Assembly (NCBI RefSeq): GCF_045689735.1
Contig: NZ_CP142685.1
Coordinates: 62,001-126,000, forward strand
Direction of reading: 5' to 3'
DNA: 64,000 nt
DNA from: Halothiobacillus sp045689735
GTDB taxonomy: Bacteria > Pseudomonadota > Gammaproteobacteria > Halothiobacillales > Halothiobacillaceae
Notes under the pieces: model-generated
Databases searched by the model: none
The model's input: only the letters and a program-made list of their open reading frames with translations
What the model was told of the DNA's origin: nothing
Part shown: piece by piece, positions 8,781 to 16,917 of the stretch
How positions within the stretch are numbered: the first letter of the stretch is position 1
Layout: the number at the start of each line of letters is the position of its first letter
Translations under genes and position numbers: made by a program

Positions 8781-9565
8781 TCCAGACCAAGCTGCGTCAG
8801 GGCGTCGCTGACCTGCTCGGCGACGAGGGCGCCCGGCGGCAGCACGGCCAAATCCTGCGGGCGAAATTTCCCTGTTTTGACCAAGACGGCGCCGAGTCCG
8901 GCGGTGCGCGCGCCGGTAATGTCGCTGTGCACATCGTCGCCAATCAGGGTGATGGCAGTCGGCGGCAGACCCAAGGTCTGGCAGGCGCGGGTAAAAATGG
9001 CCGCACCGGGCTTGCCGCAGGCTATCGCCTGAGTGCTGGCCGCCTGTTCGAGCAGCCGCACAAACGGGCCGGCATCCAGCGAGAGCCCATCGGCATCCTG
9101 AAAAAAGCGGCTATCGGATAACGAATACAGGCTCGCCCCGGCCATCAGCGCGCGAAAGGCGTGATTGAGCGCGGCATAGGTGAAGCCCTCGGCGGCATCG
9201 CCAATGACCACGGCATCGGGACGGCTGCCCGCGTCCAGCGAGGGGCAGTCGGCAAAATCCTCGGCCAGCGCGTGATGAATGACCAAGAGCGCGCGCTGCT
9301 GCTGGGTGATCAGCCGGTCGGCGGCGACGCGGGCGGGGGTCAGCAGTTGTTCGGGCGTCAGCTCAAACCCGGCATCCTGCAGTTCGCGCAGCAGACGGGC
9401 GTGGCTTTGGCGTGTGGTGTTGGTCAGCAGCAGAAACGGTATGCCGCGCTGGCTCAGGCGCGCCAGCGCTTCGAGCGCGCCGGGCAGGGCGTTGCGCCCC
9501 TGCATGAGCACGCCGCCAATATCGAAAATGACCCCGGCGGGGGCGGGTATCCTGGGTTGAAACAT
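8777..9565 (-). CDS. HAD-IIA family phosphatase, LHPP/HDHD2-like
   Basis: A haloacid-dehalogenase hydrolase of subclass IIA, about 262 residues. Motif I reads FDIGGVLMQG: the nucleophile Asp is present but the usual second Asp of DxD is Gly, a substitution resembling the DISGVL form in LHPP-type phosphatases. Motif II is LLTNTTRQS, the cap region carries VVIGDAAEGFTYAALNHAF, then CGKPGAAIF and the acidic motif LIGDDVHSDITGARTAG. ATG 9565 (MFQPRIPAPAG) has GGGAGG about 6 nt upstream and is preferred over a start at 9598. The TAG stop lies inside a dispersed repeat. Substrate not predictable. Confidence 0.82.
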   Translation of the reverse strand: MFQPRIPAPAGVIFDIGGVLMQGRNALPGALEALARLSQRGIPFLLLTNTTRQSHARLLRELQDAGFELTPEQLLTPARVAADRLITQQQRALLVIHHALAEDFADCPSLDAGSRPDAVVIGDAAEGFTYAALNHAFRALMAGASLYSLSDSRFFQDADGLSLDAGPFVRLLEQAASTQAIACGKPGAAIFTRACQTLGLPPTAITLIGDDVHSDITGARTAGLGAVLVKTGKFRPQDLAVLPPGALVAEQVSDALTQLGLD

Positions 9566-9644
9566 GGCATACCTCCCGGCATCGTGCGTTGGGCGCACGC
9601 GGCGCCAACTTTGGGCACCGCGAAATCAGCCGAACAAAGTCAGT

Positions 9645-10709
9645 TTACGGCACGATCGAGAGAAACAGGAAGGCGGCAAAAATCACCAAATGCACGGCAC
9701 CCTGGATGATGGTCGAGCGGCCGGTGACCAGGGTGAGGGTGGCGACCAGGCAACTCAGCGCCAGCAGGGTGATGCTTTTGGCATCCAGCCCGAGTTCCAG
9801 CGGTAGGCCGAGCCAGACGGCGGTCAGAATCACGACCGGGATGGTGAGCCCGATGCTGGCCAGCCCGGAACCGAGGGCGAGGTTGATGCTGGTTTGCAGC
9901 CGATTGTTGCGGGCGGCGCGAATGGCGGTCAGCGTTTCCGGCAGCAACACGAGGAGCGCAATCAGGATGCCGATCACCGGCTGCGGCAGGCCGAAACGGG
10001 TGACCGCGTGTTCGATGCTGGGCGCGAGCGATTCGGCAAGCCCGACCACGGCGATCAGCGCGATCAGCAGCAGGATGAGGCTAAAGATTGCCGCGCGCGG
10101 GCTGGGGCGCGGGGCGGCGTCCTGCAGCTTGCCTTCGACGAGAAAATCGGCGCGGTGGCGCACCGTCTGGCTGAAGATGAAGACCGACCATAAAGTGAGC
10201 GACACCAGCGCATCGAATGCCAGTTGGGTTTTGCTGTAGCTGGCGTCGGGGGTGCTGACGGTGAAATTCGGCAGAACCAGGGTCAGGGTCGACAGCGCCA
10301 GCAACACGGAAAGTGCGGGCACGGCGCCTTCCACACGAAACCCCTGGGTGTGATGACGCAGGCTGCCCAGCAACAGGCTAAGGCCGATGACCCCGTTGAG
10401 CACGATCATGAGGGTGGCGAAAATCGCATCCCGGGTGAGGGTGGCGTGGGTTTCGCCGCCGGGCGGCGCTTGCAGCATGAGAGTGATGATCAGCGCGGCT
10501 TCGATCACCGTGACGGCCAGTGCGAGGATGAGCGCGCCATACGGCTCGCCCACGCGGTGGGCGACCACATCGGCGTGGTGCACCGCAGTCATCACGGCGG
10601 GCAGAATCATCAGCGCCCCGAGCGCGATGCTCCAGGCAGCGCTGTGACCCCAATGCGCCAGCAGCAAGGCGGCCAACGCGGCGAACGGTAACAGGCTATG
10701 GCGTGACAT
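9645..10709 (-). CDS. chaA: Calcium/cation:proton antiporter, ChaA type
   Basis: An inner-membrane CaCA-superfamily exchanger of 354 residues with about ten to eleven hydrophobic segments. The first conserved repeat HADVVAHRVGEPYGALILAL followed by AVTVIEAALIITLM matches ChaA, including the acidic residue in the alpha repeat (VTVIEAAL). The second repeat is GLPQPVIGILIALLVLLPETLTAIRAARNNRLQ, with Glu in the LPE motif. ChaA exchanges Ca2+, Na+ or K+ for protons. The gene is apparently transcribed alone, with a tandem repeat array immediately upstream of its start. Confidence 0.85.
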   Translation of the reverse strand: MSRHSLLPFAALAALLLAHWGHSAAWSIALGALMILPAVMTAVHHADVVAHRVGEPYGALILALAVTVIEAALIITLMLQAPPGGETHATLTRDAIFATLMIVLNGVIGLSLLLGSLRHHTQGFRVEGAVPALSVLLALSTLTLVLPNFTVSTPDASYSKTQLAFDALVSLTLWSVFIFSQTVRHRADFLVEGKLQDAAPRPSPRAAIFSLILLLIALIAVVGLAESLAPSIEHAVTRFGLPQPVIGILIALLVLLPETLTAIRAARNNRLQTSINLALGSGLASIGLTIPVVILTAVWLGLPLELGLDAKSITLLALSCLVATLTLVTGRSTIIQGAVHLVIFAAFLFLSIVP

Positions 10710-10742
10710 GGGGTGTCGCTCATCTGGGGGTAAATCGTTTGC

Positions 10743-10850
10743 GGGAAATCGTCCCTAGGAAATCGTCCCTAGGAAATCGTCCCTAGGAAATCGTCCCTAG
10801 GAAATCGTCCCTAGGAAATCGTCCCTAGGAAATCGTCCCAAGGGACGATG
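10743..10850. repeat. 14-bp tandem repeat array (7 copies) ending in an inverted half-copy
   Basis: Seven head-to-tail copies of AGGAAATCGTCCCT with a strict 14-bp period, starting at 10743, 10757, 10771, 10785, 10799, 10813 and 10827. Only the first (GG in place of AG at its edge) and the last (final T to A) vary. The right end runs into an inverted partial copy, so 10832-10849 forms ATCGTCCC-AA-GGGACGAT. Each junction makes a CCTAGG palindrome. The array occupies the gap between chaA (starts 10709, leaving) and the cinA-like gene (ends 10896, arriving). Such near-perfect copies suggest recent expansion. Confidence 0.95.
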
Positions 10851-10895
10851 TCGCGGCAGTATATCCGAGGGCTGAAGCCCCGGTGCGCGTGTCGA

Positions 10896-11663
10896 TTAGA
10901 TGTCGGAATCCGTCGGGCGCTGGGCTTGAAACGCCACGCCTCGCTGCGTCAACGCGCGGGCGAGCGCCTGCATGGCGGCATCGACCTGCGCCCGCTCGCC
11001 CTTGAAGCCCAGTTCGATCAGGCGCAGGCGGCCTTGCCGGGTGGGCAGGCTGAACAGTTTGAGCGTGGGGTAGTCCGCGCACAGTGCCTGCATCAGCGGC
11101 ATCAGGTCACTTTCTGCCACATCGATCGTCCACAGCGCGGCTTCGTGATACTGCGCCTGCCCGAGCGGGGCGAGGGGCTGCGCCAGAATCCAGTCGAGCA
11201 TCGGATGCGCCATCTGCGGAAAGCCGGGCATGAAAAAATGTTGCCGCAGAAAAAATCCGGGCACCTGGTTCACCGGATTGGGAATCAACTCGGCACCCTG
11301 GGGCAGATCGGCCATCAGCACCCGGTGCGGGCGCGCCTCGGCGCCGAATTGCGCTTCGATCCGGGCTTCGGCCTCGGGGTGGCGGGTCAGGGGGACATCG
11401 AAGGCGCGCGCTGCGGCGGCGCGGGTCAGGTCGTCGGGGGTGGCACCGATGCCGCCGAAGCAAAAGGCGGTGGCACCGTCGGCAGCGCTTTGCCGCAGTT
11501 GCCGTTCGATCAAGGCGGCATCGTCGCTCAGCATCTGCACCCAGTCGAGCGTGAGCCCGCGCGGTGCCAGCCGTTCGATGAGCGCGGAGAGATGCACATC
11601 TCGGCGGCGCCCCGAGAGGATTTCATCGCCAATGATGAATGCGCCAATGGGACGGCGCGTCAT
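10896..11663 (-). CDS. CinA-type MoCF-domain protein
   Basis: A 255-residue protein of the competence/damage-inducible CinA N-terminal family, with a molybdopterin-binding (MoaB/Mog) fold. GAFIIGDEILSGRRRDVH at the N-terminus and CFGGIGATPDDLTRAAAARA are the family signatures. It has the MoCF domain but not the C-terminal nicotinamide-mononucleotide deamidase domain of full-length CinA, so NMN deamidation is not predicted. The start overlaps the hemH stop by 4 bp (ATGA), so translation is probably coupled to hemH. Confidence 0.82.
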   Translation of the reverse strand: MTRRPIGAFIIGDEILSGRRRDVHLSALIERLAPRGLTLDWVQMLSDDAALIERQLRQSAADGATAFCFGGIGATPDDLTRAAAARAFDVPLTRHPEAEARIEAQFGAEARPHRVLMADLPQGAELIPNPVNQVPGFFLRQHFFMPGFPQMAHPMLDWILAQPLAPLGQAQYHEAALWTIDVAESDLMPLMQALCADYPTLKLFSLPTRQGRLRLIELGFKGERAQVDAAMQALARALTQRGVAFQAQRPTDSDI

Positions 11664-12772
11664 CGCTTGGCGCCCAGTGCCAGCGCATGATGGCGAACCT
11701 GCGCGCGTTCTTTTTCGTCGGCATGGGCATCGAAGGCGCTGTGTTCCGGCCAGCCCTGAGTGTGTTTCAGCACCAGTTGCGTCAGGGCGTCGAGGTGATC
11801 CGGCCGGTCGTTGAGCGCGGGAATGTAGTGGTAGGTTTCTCCGCCGGCAGCCATGAAGTAGTCACGGTTTTCCTGGCCGATTTCTTCGATGGTTTCCAGG
11901 CAATCGGCAGAAAATCCGGGGCAGACGACGGCGATATGTTTGACGCCGCGATCCGGCAGGCTTTTGAGCGTTTCATCGGTGTAGGGCTTGATCCATTCTT
12001 CCCGTCCAAACCGGGATTGAAAGGTGGTGAGATACCGATCCGGCGGAATGCCGAGCCGATCGCAGACCAGTCGGCTGGTGACATGGCATTCGCAATGGTA
12101 GGGGTCGCCCGCATGCAGATAGCGTTCGGGCACGCCGTGGTAGCTCAGGATGAGTTTGTCCGGCATGCCGTGTTCGGCGATGTGCGCGCGGATGCTCGCG
12201 GCGAGGGCGTCGAGGTAGGCCGGTTCGCGGTGGTAGTGGTTGATGGTGCGTAACTCCGGCAGCCAGCGCCAGGTTTTGAGTTCGTCGAACACGGCGTCGA
12301 GCGAGGAGGCGGTGGTGGCTGCGGCATATTGCGGATACAGCGGCAGCACCACGATCCGGGCGGCGCCCGCAGCGCGCAGTTCGGCCAGGGCGCTGGCCAC
12401 GGAGGGGTTGCCATAGCGCATGCCGAGTGCCACCGTGACCGAGCCGGCCAGCCGTTGTTCGAGCCGCTGTTGCAGGCCGCGCTGCTGCTGGCGGGCGATG
12501 GTGAGCAGCGGGGAGCCTTCTTCAAAGTGATCCCAGACGGCGCGGTAGGCGGCGGCCGAGCGCTTGGGGCGGGTGTTGAGGATGATGAGATTCAGAATCG
12601 GCCACCACTGCCAACGGGGGAGTTCGATGACGCGCGGATCGGATAAAAACTGCTTCAAATAGCGTTTGAGCGCGGGGGTGGTCGGCGCGTCGGGCGTGCC
12701 GAGGTTCAGCAGCAGCACCCCAAGGCGCGCGAGGCTGCCGTGGACATAATCGGGTTGGCCTTGATACTGCAT
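11660..12772 (-). CDS. hemH: Ferrochelatase
   Basis: Inserts Fe2+ into protoporphyrin IX, the last step of protoheme synthesis. The 370-residue product begins with the family pattern LGVLLLNLGTPDAPTTPALK and KQFLSDPRVIELPRW, has the catalytic His in LILSYHGVPERYL, and the acidic site in GFSADCLETIEEI. ATG 12772 has an AAGGA about 7 nt upstream. First gene of a hemH-cinA pair, divergent from trxB across about 120 bp. The other heme genes of the window, hemCDXY, lie 44 kb away. Confidence 0.95.
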   Translation of the reverse strand: MQYQGQPDYVHGSLARLGVLLLNLGTPDAPTTPALKRYLKQFLSDPRVIELPRWQWWPILNLIILNTRPKRSAAAYRAVWDHFEEGSPLLTIARQQQRGLQQRLEQRLAGSVTVALGMRYGNPSVASALAELRAAGAARIVVLPLYPQYAAATTASSLDAVFDELKTWRWLPELRTINHYHREPAYLDALAASIRAHIAEHGMPDKLILSYHGVPERYLHAGDPYHCECHVTSRLVCDRLGIPPDRYLTTFQSRFGREEWIKPYTDETLKSLPDRGVKHIAVVCPGFSADCLETIEEIGQENRDYFMAAGGETYHYIPALNDRPDHLDALTQLVLKHTQGWPEHSAFDAHADEKERAQVRHHALALGAKR

Positions 12773-12892
12773 GATCGATCCTTATCTTAGGTAGGACTTG
12801 GAAGGGGCGGAGCCCCCGCCGCCTGTGCTTGACCGGTTGCGAACTTTTTCAGCTTATTATTGTAGGCAGTTTCTTGATCAAGAGGATTTGTG

Positions 12893-13852
12893 ATGACTGA
12901 TTCCACGCCCCGTCATGCGCGTTTGTTGATTTTGGGTTCAGGCCCTGCCGGCTATGCGGCGGCGGTCTATGCCGCCCGGGCAAACCTCAAGCCGGTGCTG
13001 ATTACTGGGATGGAAATGGGGGGGCAGCTCACCACGACCACCGAAATCGAGAACTGGCCGGGGGATGCCGGTGAGTTGACCGGCCCGGAATTGATGGATC
13101 GGATGAAGGCGCATGCCGAAAAATTCGAGACCGAAATCATTTTCGACCATATCCAGCGCACCGATCTGCAACAGCGCCCGTTCACCCTGGTGGGCGATTC
13201 CGGCACTTATACCTGCGATGCGCTGATCATCGCGACCGGCGCGAGCGCGAAATATCTGGGTATTCCCTCGGAGCAGCAGTTTCGCGGCAAAGGCGTATCG
13301 GCCTGTGCGACCTGTGACGGGTTCTTCTACCGCAATCAGACCGTAGCCGTGGTCGGTGGGGGCAACACGGCGGTGGAAGAGGCGCTGTACCTCTCGAATA
13401 TCGCGGCCAAGGTGCATGTCATCCATCGGCGGGACAAATTCAAGGCGGAAAACATTCTGATCGACCGGCTGATGAAGAAAGTCGAGGAAGGCAAGGTCGA
13501 AATCCACTGGCATAGTGCCGTGGAAGAGGTGCTCGGCGACAACACCGGTGTGACGGGGTTGCGGATTGCCGCCACGCAAACCGGACAAACCACCGACATC
13601 CCGCTGACCGGGGTGTTCATCGCCATTGGCCATGCCCCCAACACCCAGATTTTTGAAGGCCAGCTCGCGTTGAAGGGCGGCTACATCCAGGTCAAGAGCG
13701 GCACGGAAGGCAATGCCACGGCCACTTCGGTGCCTGGGGTGTTTGCGGCCGGTGATGTGATGGATCATGTGTACCGGCAAGCGATTACTTCGGCGGGTAC
13801 GGGTTGCATGGCCGCGCTCGATGCCAAATCCTATCTTGAAGGGCTGGAATAA
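12893..13852 (+). CDS. trxB: Thioredoxin-disulfide reductase
   Basis: An FAD- and NADPH-dependent flavoenzyme that reduces thioredoxin, 319 residues. Visible motifs are the FAD fold LGSGPAGYAAAVYAARA, the redox-active CxxC in SACATCDGFFYRN, the NADPH fold VVGGGNTAVEEALYLS followed by HVIHRRDKF, and the C-terminal FAD motif GVFAAGDVMDHVYRQAITSAG. ATG 12893 is chosen over the adjacent GTG at 12890, with AGAGGA 6-7 nt ahead of it. Two membrane-protein genes follow closely on the same strand. Confidence 0.97.
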   Translation: MTDSTPRHARLLILGSGPAGYAAAVYAARANLKPVLITGMEMGGQLTTTTEIENWPGDAGELTGPELMDRMKAHAEKFETEIIFDHIQRTDLQQRPFTLVGDSGTYTCDALIIATGASAKYLGIPSEQQFRGKGVSACATCDGFFYRNQTVAVVGGGNTAVEEALYLSNIAAKVHVIHRRDKFKAENILIDRLMKKVEEGKVEIHWHSAVEEVLGDNTGVTGLRIAATQTGQTTDIPLTGVFIAIGHAPNTQIFEGQLALKGGYIQVKSGTEGNATATSVPGVFAAGDVMDHVYRQAITSAGTGCMAALDAKSYLEGLE

Positions 13853-13882
13853 CCTGGGCAGTGCCCTGGGGAGGTTGAGCAC

Positions 13883-14203
13883 ATGGATCCCCTCGTCGCC
13901 GTGTATACCGTATTGCTGGCTGGGGCGCTGGGCTTCGTGGGCTTGGTGCCCGCGCAGGCGCACCGTCGTGGGCGGGGTCTGGTACTGGCTGCCGTCCTGG
14001 GCGGATTTTTGCTGATCGCGGCGGTCAGTGCGCTCAGTGCGGCGCAGACCGTGCTGGGCACGGTGATGACGGCCTTGGCCGTGCTGTTTGCCACGCAGGC
14101 CGCCGTGAGTGCCTTGATGATGCTCTGGCGCGAAATGACGGAAGATCCGGCACCGCCCGCCGAGCCATCCGACCCCGCGGCGGATCGGGGGGCGTCCTCG
14201 TGA
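13883..14203 (+). CDS. Small membrane protein of unknown function
   Basis: A 106-residue protein not recognised as a known family. It has three hydrophobic segments: an N-terminal one (VAVYTVLLAGALGFVGLV), a second (LVLAAVLGGFLLIAAVSAL) and a third (VLGTVMTALAVLFATQAAV), then an acidic, Pro-rich tail that is probably cytoplasmic. GGGAGG precedes ATG 13883 at good spacing, 30 bp after trxB. The stop overlaps the start of the next membrane gene by 4 bp, so the two are likely translated together and may form one complex. Confidence 0.7.
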   Translation: MDPLVAVYTVLLAGALGFVGLVPAQAHRRGRGLVLAAVLGGFLLIAAVSALSAAQTVLGTVMTALAVLFATQAAVSALMMLWREMTEDPAPPAEPSDPAADRGASS

Positions 14204-14985
14204 ACATGGGGCTGCACATCGACACCTTGGGGGTGGTGGCGCTCGCGGCGCTGCTGTTCGCGCTGCCTGCCCTGAGTCAGATGGCTCCGAGCCGACAACG
14301 GTTGGGTTTCTGGATCGTGCTGTTGGCCGGGTTATTGCTGCTTGGCGGGCAATTGCTGGCTGCCGGAGAGGTGCCGGCCATTCTGGTGCTGGCCATGCTG
14401 CTGCTGGGTGGTGCCTCGGCACCGTGGGCGGCGCGCCGTGCCCCGGGGGCATCGCGTGCCGGGGTGCTGCCCGCCTTGACGCGCGTGACGACGGGGCTTG
14501 GGCTGGCCATCGCCCTGCTTGGGCTCACTGGCTGGTTTGAAAATGATGACAGCGTGTACACCTGGGATTTGCGGCTGGTGGCCGTGCTGGGCGTGTTCAT
14601 TGGTATCTGGACCTTTGCGGCGGGCTTGGTGCTGTGGCTGCGGCTCGGGAACGCCCTGCCCCAGTCCGAAGCCTCGGCGCGCCAGAAGTGGGTGGTTCTC
14701 GGTCTGTTACTGCTGTCGTTGATTCTCGGCGCGCTTGCGGTGCGGTATCCGGCAACCGCCAGTGTGCTGCTGATCGTGCTGGGTTTGCTTGCGTTGGAGA
14801 TGGGCGCCTTACTGGCGCTGGGGCTGCCGATGCTGCGCGCCACCCGCCTGCTCGAATGGCATCTGGCGTTGATCGGTCTGGCGATCGGATCGCTCGGCTA
14901 TGTGCAATCCAGCCTGTTTCTTCTGGCCTTGGGCAGCATGATGGCCGCGATGGCGCTGCGCCATCTGCGTGCCGAACCGCGTTGA
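14200..14985 (+). CDS. Polytopic membrane protein of unknown function
   Basis: A 261-residue, Leu/Ala/Gly-rich protein with about eight predicted membrane segments and only short loops; the longest polar stretch is near SWFENDDSV-like sequence in the middle (GWFENDDSVYTWDLR). No catalytic motif is apparent and I do not recognise the family. The start is GTG 14200 overlapping the preceding stop, with ATG 14206 as an alternative. Its coupling to the small membrane protein upstream and position behind trxB suggest a two-subunit membrane complex, but no function can be assigned. Confidence 0.68.
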   Translation: MNMGLHIDTLGVVALAALLFALPALSQMAPSRQRLGFWIVLLAGLLLLGGQLLAAGEVPAILVLAMLLLGGASAPWAARRAPGASRAGVLPALTRVTTGLGLAIALLGLTGWFENDDSVYTWDLRLVAVLGVFIGIWTFAAGLVLWLRLGNALPQSEASARQKWVVLGLLLLSLILGALAVRYPATASVLLIVLGLLALEMGALLALGLPMLRATRLLEWHLALIGLAIGSLGYVQSSLFLLALGSMMAAMALRHLRAEPR

Positions 14986-15012
14986 TTCGCCGAGCGCGGT
15001 TCGGGTTGGGGT

Positions 15013-15246
15013 TTATTTATCGGCCAGACGCTGAATGTTTTCGTTGATCTTGAACAAGACGATCAACAACTCGCTCCAGATGCGGACGCCGATCGCGCCA
15101 AAAATCATGGTGCCAAGCCCCGAGAGCACCGCACCGTTGAACATCTGGAATAAACCGCCAATGACGACGGAGACGAGCAAAAGCCAATAAATCACCGTAA
15201 TGATTTTCGGTGTGATCATCTCGTTGAAGAACAGAAGTGAGTTCAT
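15013..15246 (-). CDS. DUF4282 family membrane protein
   Basis: A 77-residue protein with two hydrophobic segments: ITVIYWLLLVSVVIGGLFQMF and VLSGLGTMIFGAIGVRIW. The frame FFNEMITPKIITVIYWLLL at the start and RIWSELLIVLFKINENIQRL at the end match DUF4282. The open frame extends to 15360, but ATG 15246 gives the family N-terminus and leaves the argH terminator hairpin outside the gene. Function of the family is unknown. Confidence 0.8.
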   Translation of the reverse strand: MNSLLFFNEMITPKIITVIYWLLLVSVVIGGLFQMFNGAVLSGLGTMIFGAIGVRIWSELLIVLFKINENIQRLADK

Positions 15247-15283
15247 TTGAGCATTCCCTGTGGTTTGTGATGAAAAACGCACT

Positions 15284-15304
15284 GTCCCCGGTGGCACCGG
15301 GGAC
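15284..15304 (-). terminator. Possible terminator downstream of argH
   Basis: A perfect 8-bp GC stem, GTCCCCGG-TGGCA-CCGGGGAC. Read on the minus strand it is followed after 6 nt by five T residues, 65 bp beyond the argH stop. It could end argH transcription or be a leader structure of the DUF4282 gene. Confidence 0.55.
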
Positions 15305-15368
15305 GGTTTGAATCTACCACAAGCCGGTGAGCGCTCGATGACGGTTTTTACGCTCTTCAAATCAAGCG

Positions 15369-16796
15369 TTACGGGGCGGTCAGCGCCGCTTTTGCGGCTG
15401 CAATCTGTGCTCGCACCTGGTTGGGGGCGGTGCCGCCGGGCAGATCGCGGGCGGCCAGGCTGCCTTCGGGCGTGAGCACCGCAAACACATCCTCAGCGAT
15501 TTTGCCGGAAAACTGCTGGAGCGTAGCCAGGGGTAAATCGGCGAGATCACAGCCGGCATTCTGCGCATGGCGCACCGCTTTGCCGACGATTTCGTGGGCA
15601 TCGCGGAAGGCGACGCCCTGACGCACCAGATAATCCGCGAGATCCGTGGCGGTCGCAAAGCCCTGACAGGCGGCTGCGCGCATGCGGGCGCGGTCGGGTT
15701 CGAGGGCGGGAATCATGTCGGCAAAGGCGCGCAGGCTGCCGAGTACGGTGTCGATGGCGTCGAACAGCGGCTCTTTGTCTTCCTGGTTGTCTTTGTTGTA
15801 GGCGAGCGGCTGGCCTTTCATCAGGGTGAGCAGGGAGAACAGGTCGCCATACACCCGGCCGGTTTTGCCGCGCACGAGTTCAGGCACATCCGGGTTTTTC
15901 TTCTGCGGCATGATCGAGCTGCCGGTGCAGAAGCGGTCGGGCAGGCGAACGAAGCCAAACTGGGCGGAGGTCCAGAGAATCAGCTCTTCGCTCATGCGGG
16001 AGAGGTGCATCATCAGCAACGCGGCATCGGCGAGAAATTCGATCGCAAAATCGCGGTCGGCGACGGCATCGAGTGAATTGCGGCTGATGCGGTCGAAGCC
16101 GAGTTGTTCGGCCACGAAGGCGCGGTCGAGCGGGTAGGAGGTGCCGGCGAGCGCGGCGGAGCCCAGCGGCAGTACATTCACCCGCGCGCGGGTTTCCTTG
16201 AGGCGCTCGGCATCGCGGGTCAGCATTTCATACCAGGCCATCAGGTGATGGCCGAAGCTGATCGGCTGGGCGACCTGCAAATGGGTGAAGCCGGGCATGA
16301 CGGTGTCGGCTTCGCGCTCGGCGAGTTCGACCAGCCCGAGGCGCAGGCGGGTGAGTTCCTGCCCGATGCGATCGATCGCGCCGCGTAGATGCAGGCGGAC
16401 ATCCGTGGCGACCTGATCGTTGCGCGAGCGGCCGGTGTGCAGTTTTTTGCCGACTTCGCCGATGCGGTCGATCAGGCGTGCCTCGATGTTCATATGCACA
16501 TCTTCAAATGCGACGATCCAGGCAAAATCGCCGCGTTCGATGTCGAGCTGAATGTCCTGCAAGCCTTTGACGATCTGGGCGCATTCCGCGTCGGTCAACA
16601 CGCCCACCCGCGCAAGCATGCGGGCATGAGCCATCGAGCCGGCGATATCCTCGCGGTACAGCCGGTGATCAAAGCCGACCGAGGCGGTGAATGCCTCGAC
16701 GAAGGCATCGGTCGGTTCATCGAAACGCCCGCCCCAAAGCTTATGGGTCGGCGGGTCGTTCGGCTGGGGGGCGGGGGTGTCATCGGCACGAATCAT
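15369..16796 (-). CDS. argH: Argininosuccinate lyase
   Basis: Cleaves argininosuccinate to arginine and fumarate, the last step of arginine synthesis. The 475-residue product has the fumarase/aspartase-superfamily signature GSSIMPQKKNPDVPE, the TGRSRNDQVATDVRL segment and PGFTHLQVAQPISFGHH with the catalytic His. It is slightly longer than usual because of a short polar N-terminus. Divergent from the algZ-like sensor gene across about 120 bp, the same argH/algZ-algR arrangement as in Pseudomonas. Confidence 0.96.
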   Translation of the reverse strand: MIRADDTPAPQPNDPPTHKLWGGRFDEPTDAFVEAFTASVGFDHRLYREDIAGSMAHARMLARVGVLTDAECAQIVKGLQDIQLDIERGDFAWIVAFEDVHMNIEARLIDRIGEVGKKLHTGRSRNDQVATDVRLHLRGAIDRIGQELTRLRLGLVELAEREADTVMPGFTHLQVAQPISFGHHLMAWYEMLTRDAERLKETRARVNVLPLGSAALAGTSYPLDRAFVAEQLGFDRISRNSLDAVADRDFAIEFLADAALLMMHLSRMSEELILWTSAQFGFVRLPDRFCTGSSIMPQKKNPDVPELVRGKTGRVYGDLFSLLTLMKGQPLAYNKDNQEDKEPLFDAIDTVLGSLRAFADMIPALEPDRARMRAAACQGFATATDLADYLVRQGVAFRDAHEIVGKAVRHAQNAGCDLADLPLATLQQFSGKIAEDVFAVLTPEGSLAARDLPGGTAPNQVRAQIAAAKAALTAP

Positions 16797-16917
16797 GGGG
16801 GCTCCGGGCGGGGTCAGATCAGCTTCGGTGCAAAACCGCAGGGGCTGTAGTATAACCCAGCCAGGAGAGGCGCCCGTTGCCCGGCTCAGGAAAGCGTCAA
16901 GTCAGGAAGGAATCCCG

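Noticed and set aside
10743..10850. Possible CRISPR array
   Set aside because: The repeats are 14 bp, directly adjacent and without spacers, and no cas gene is nearby.
12938..14452. 504-codon open frame antisense to trxB and the membrane genes
   Set aside because: The opposite strand carries trxB motifs and hydrophobic proteins with proper starts; the antisense protein is Arg/His/Gly-rich noise.
16687..16917. N-terminal extension of the AlgZ-like sensor
   Set aside because: It would overlap the start of argH and its promoter, and GTG 16918 has a much better ribosome-binding site.
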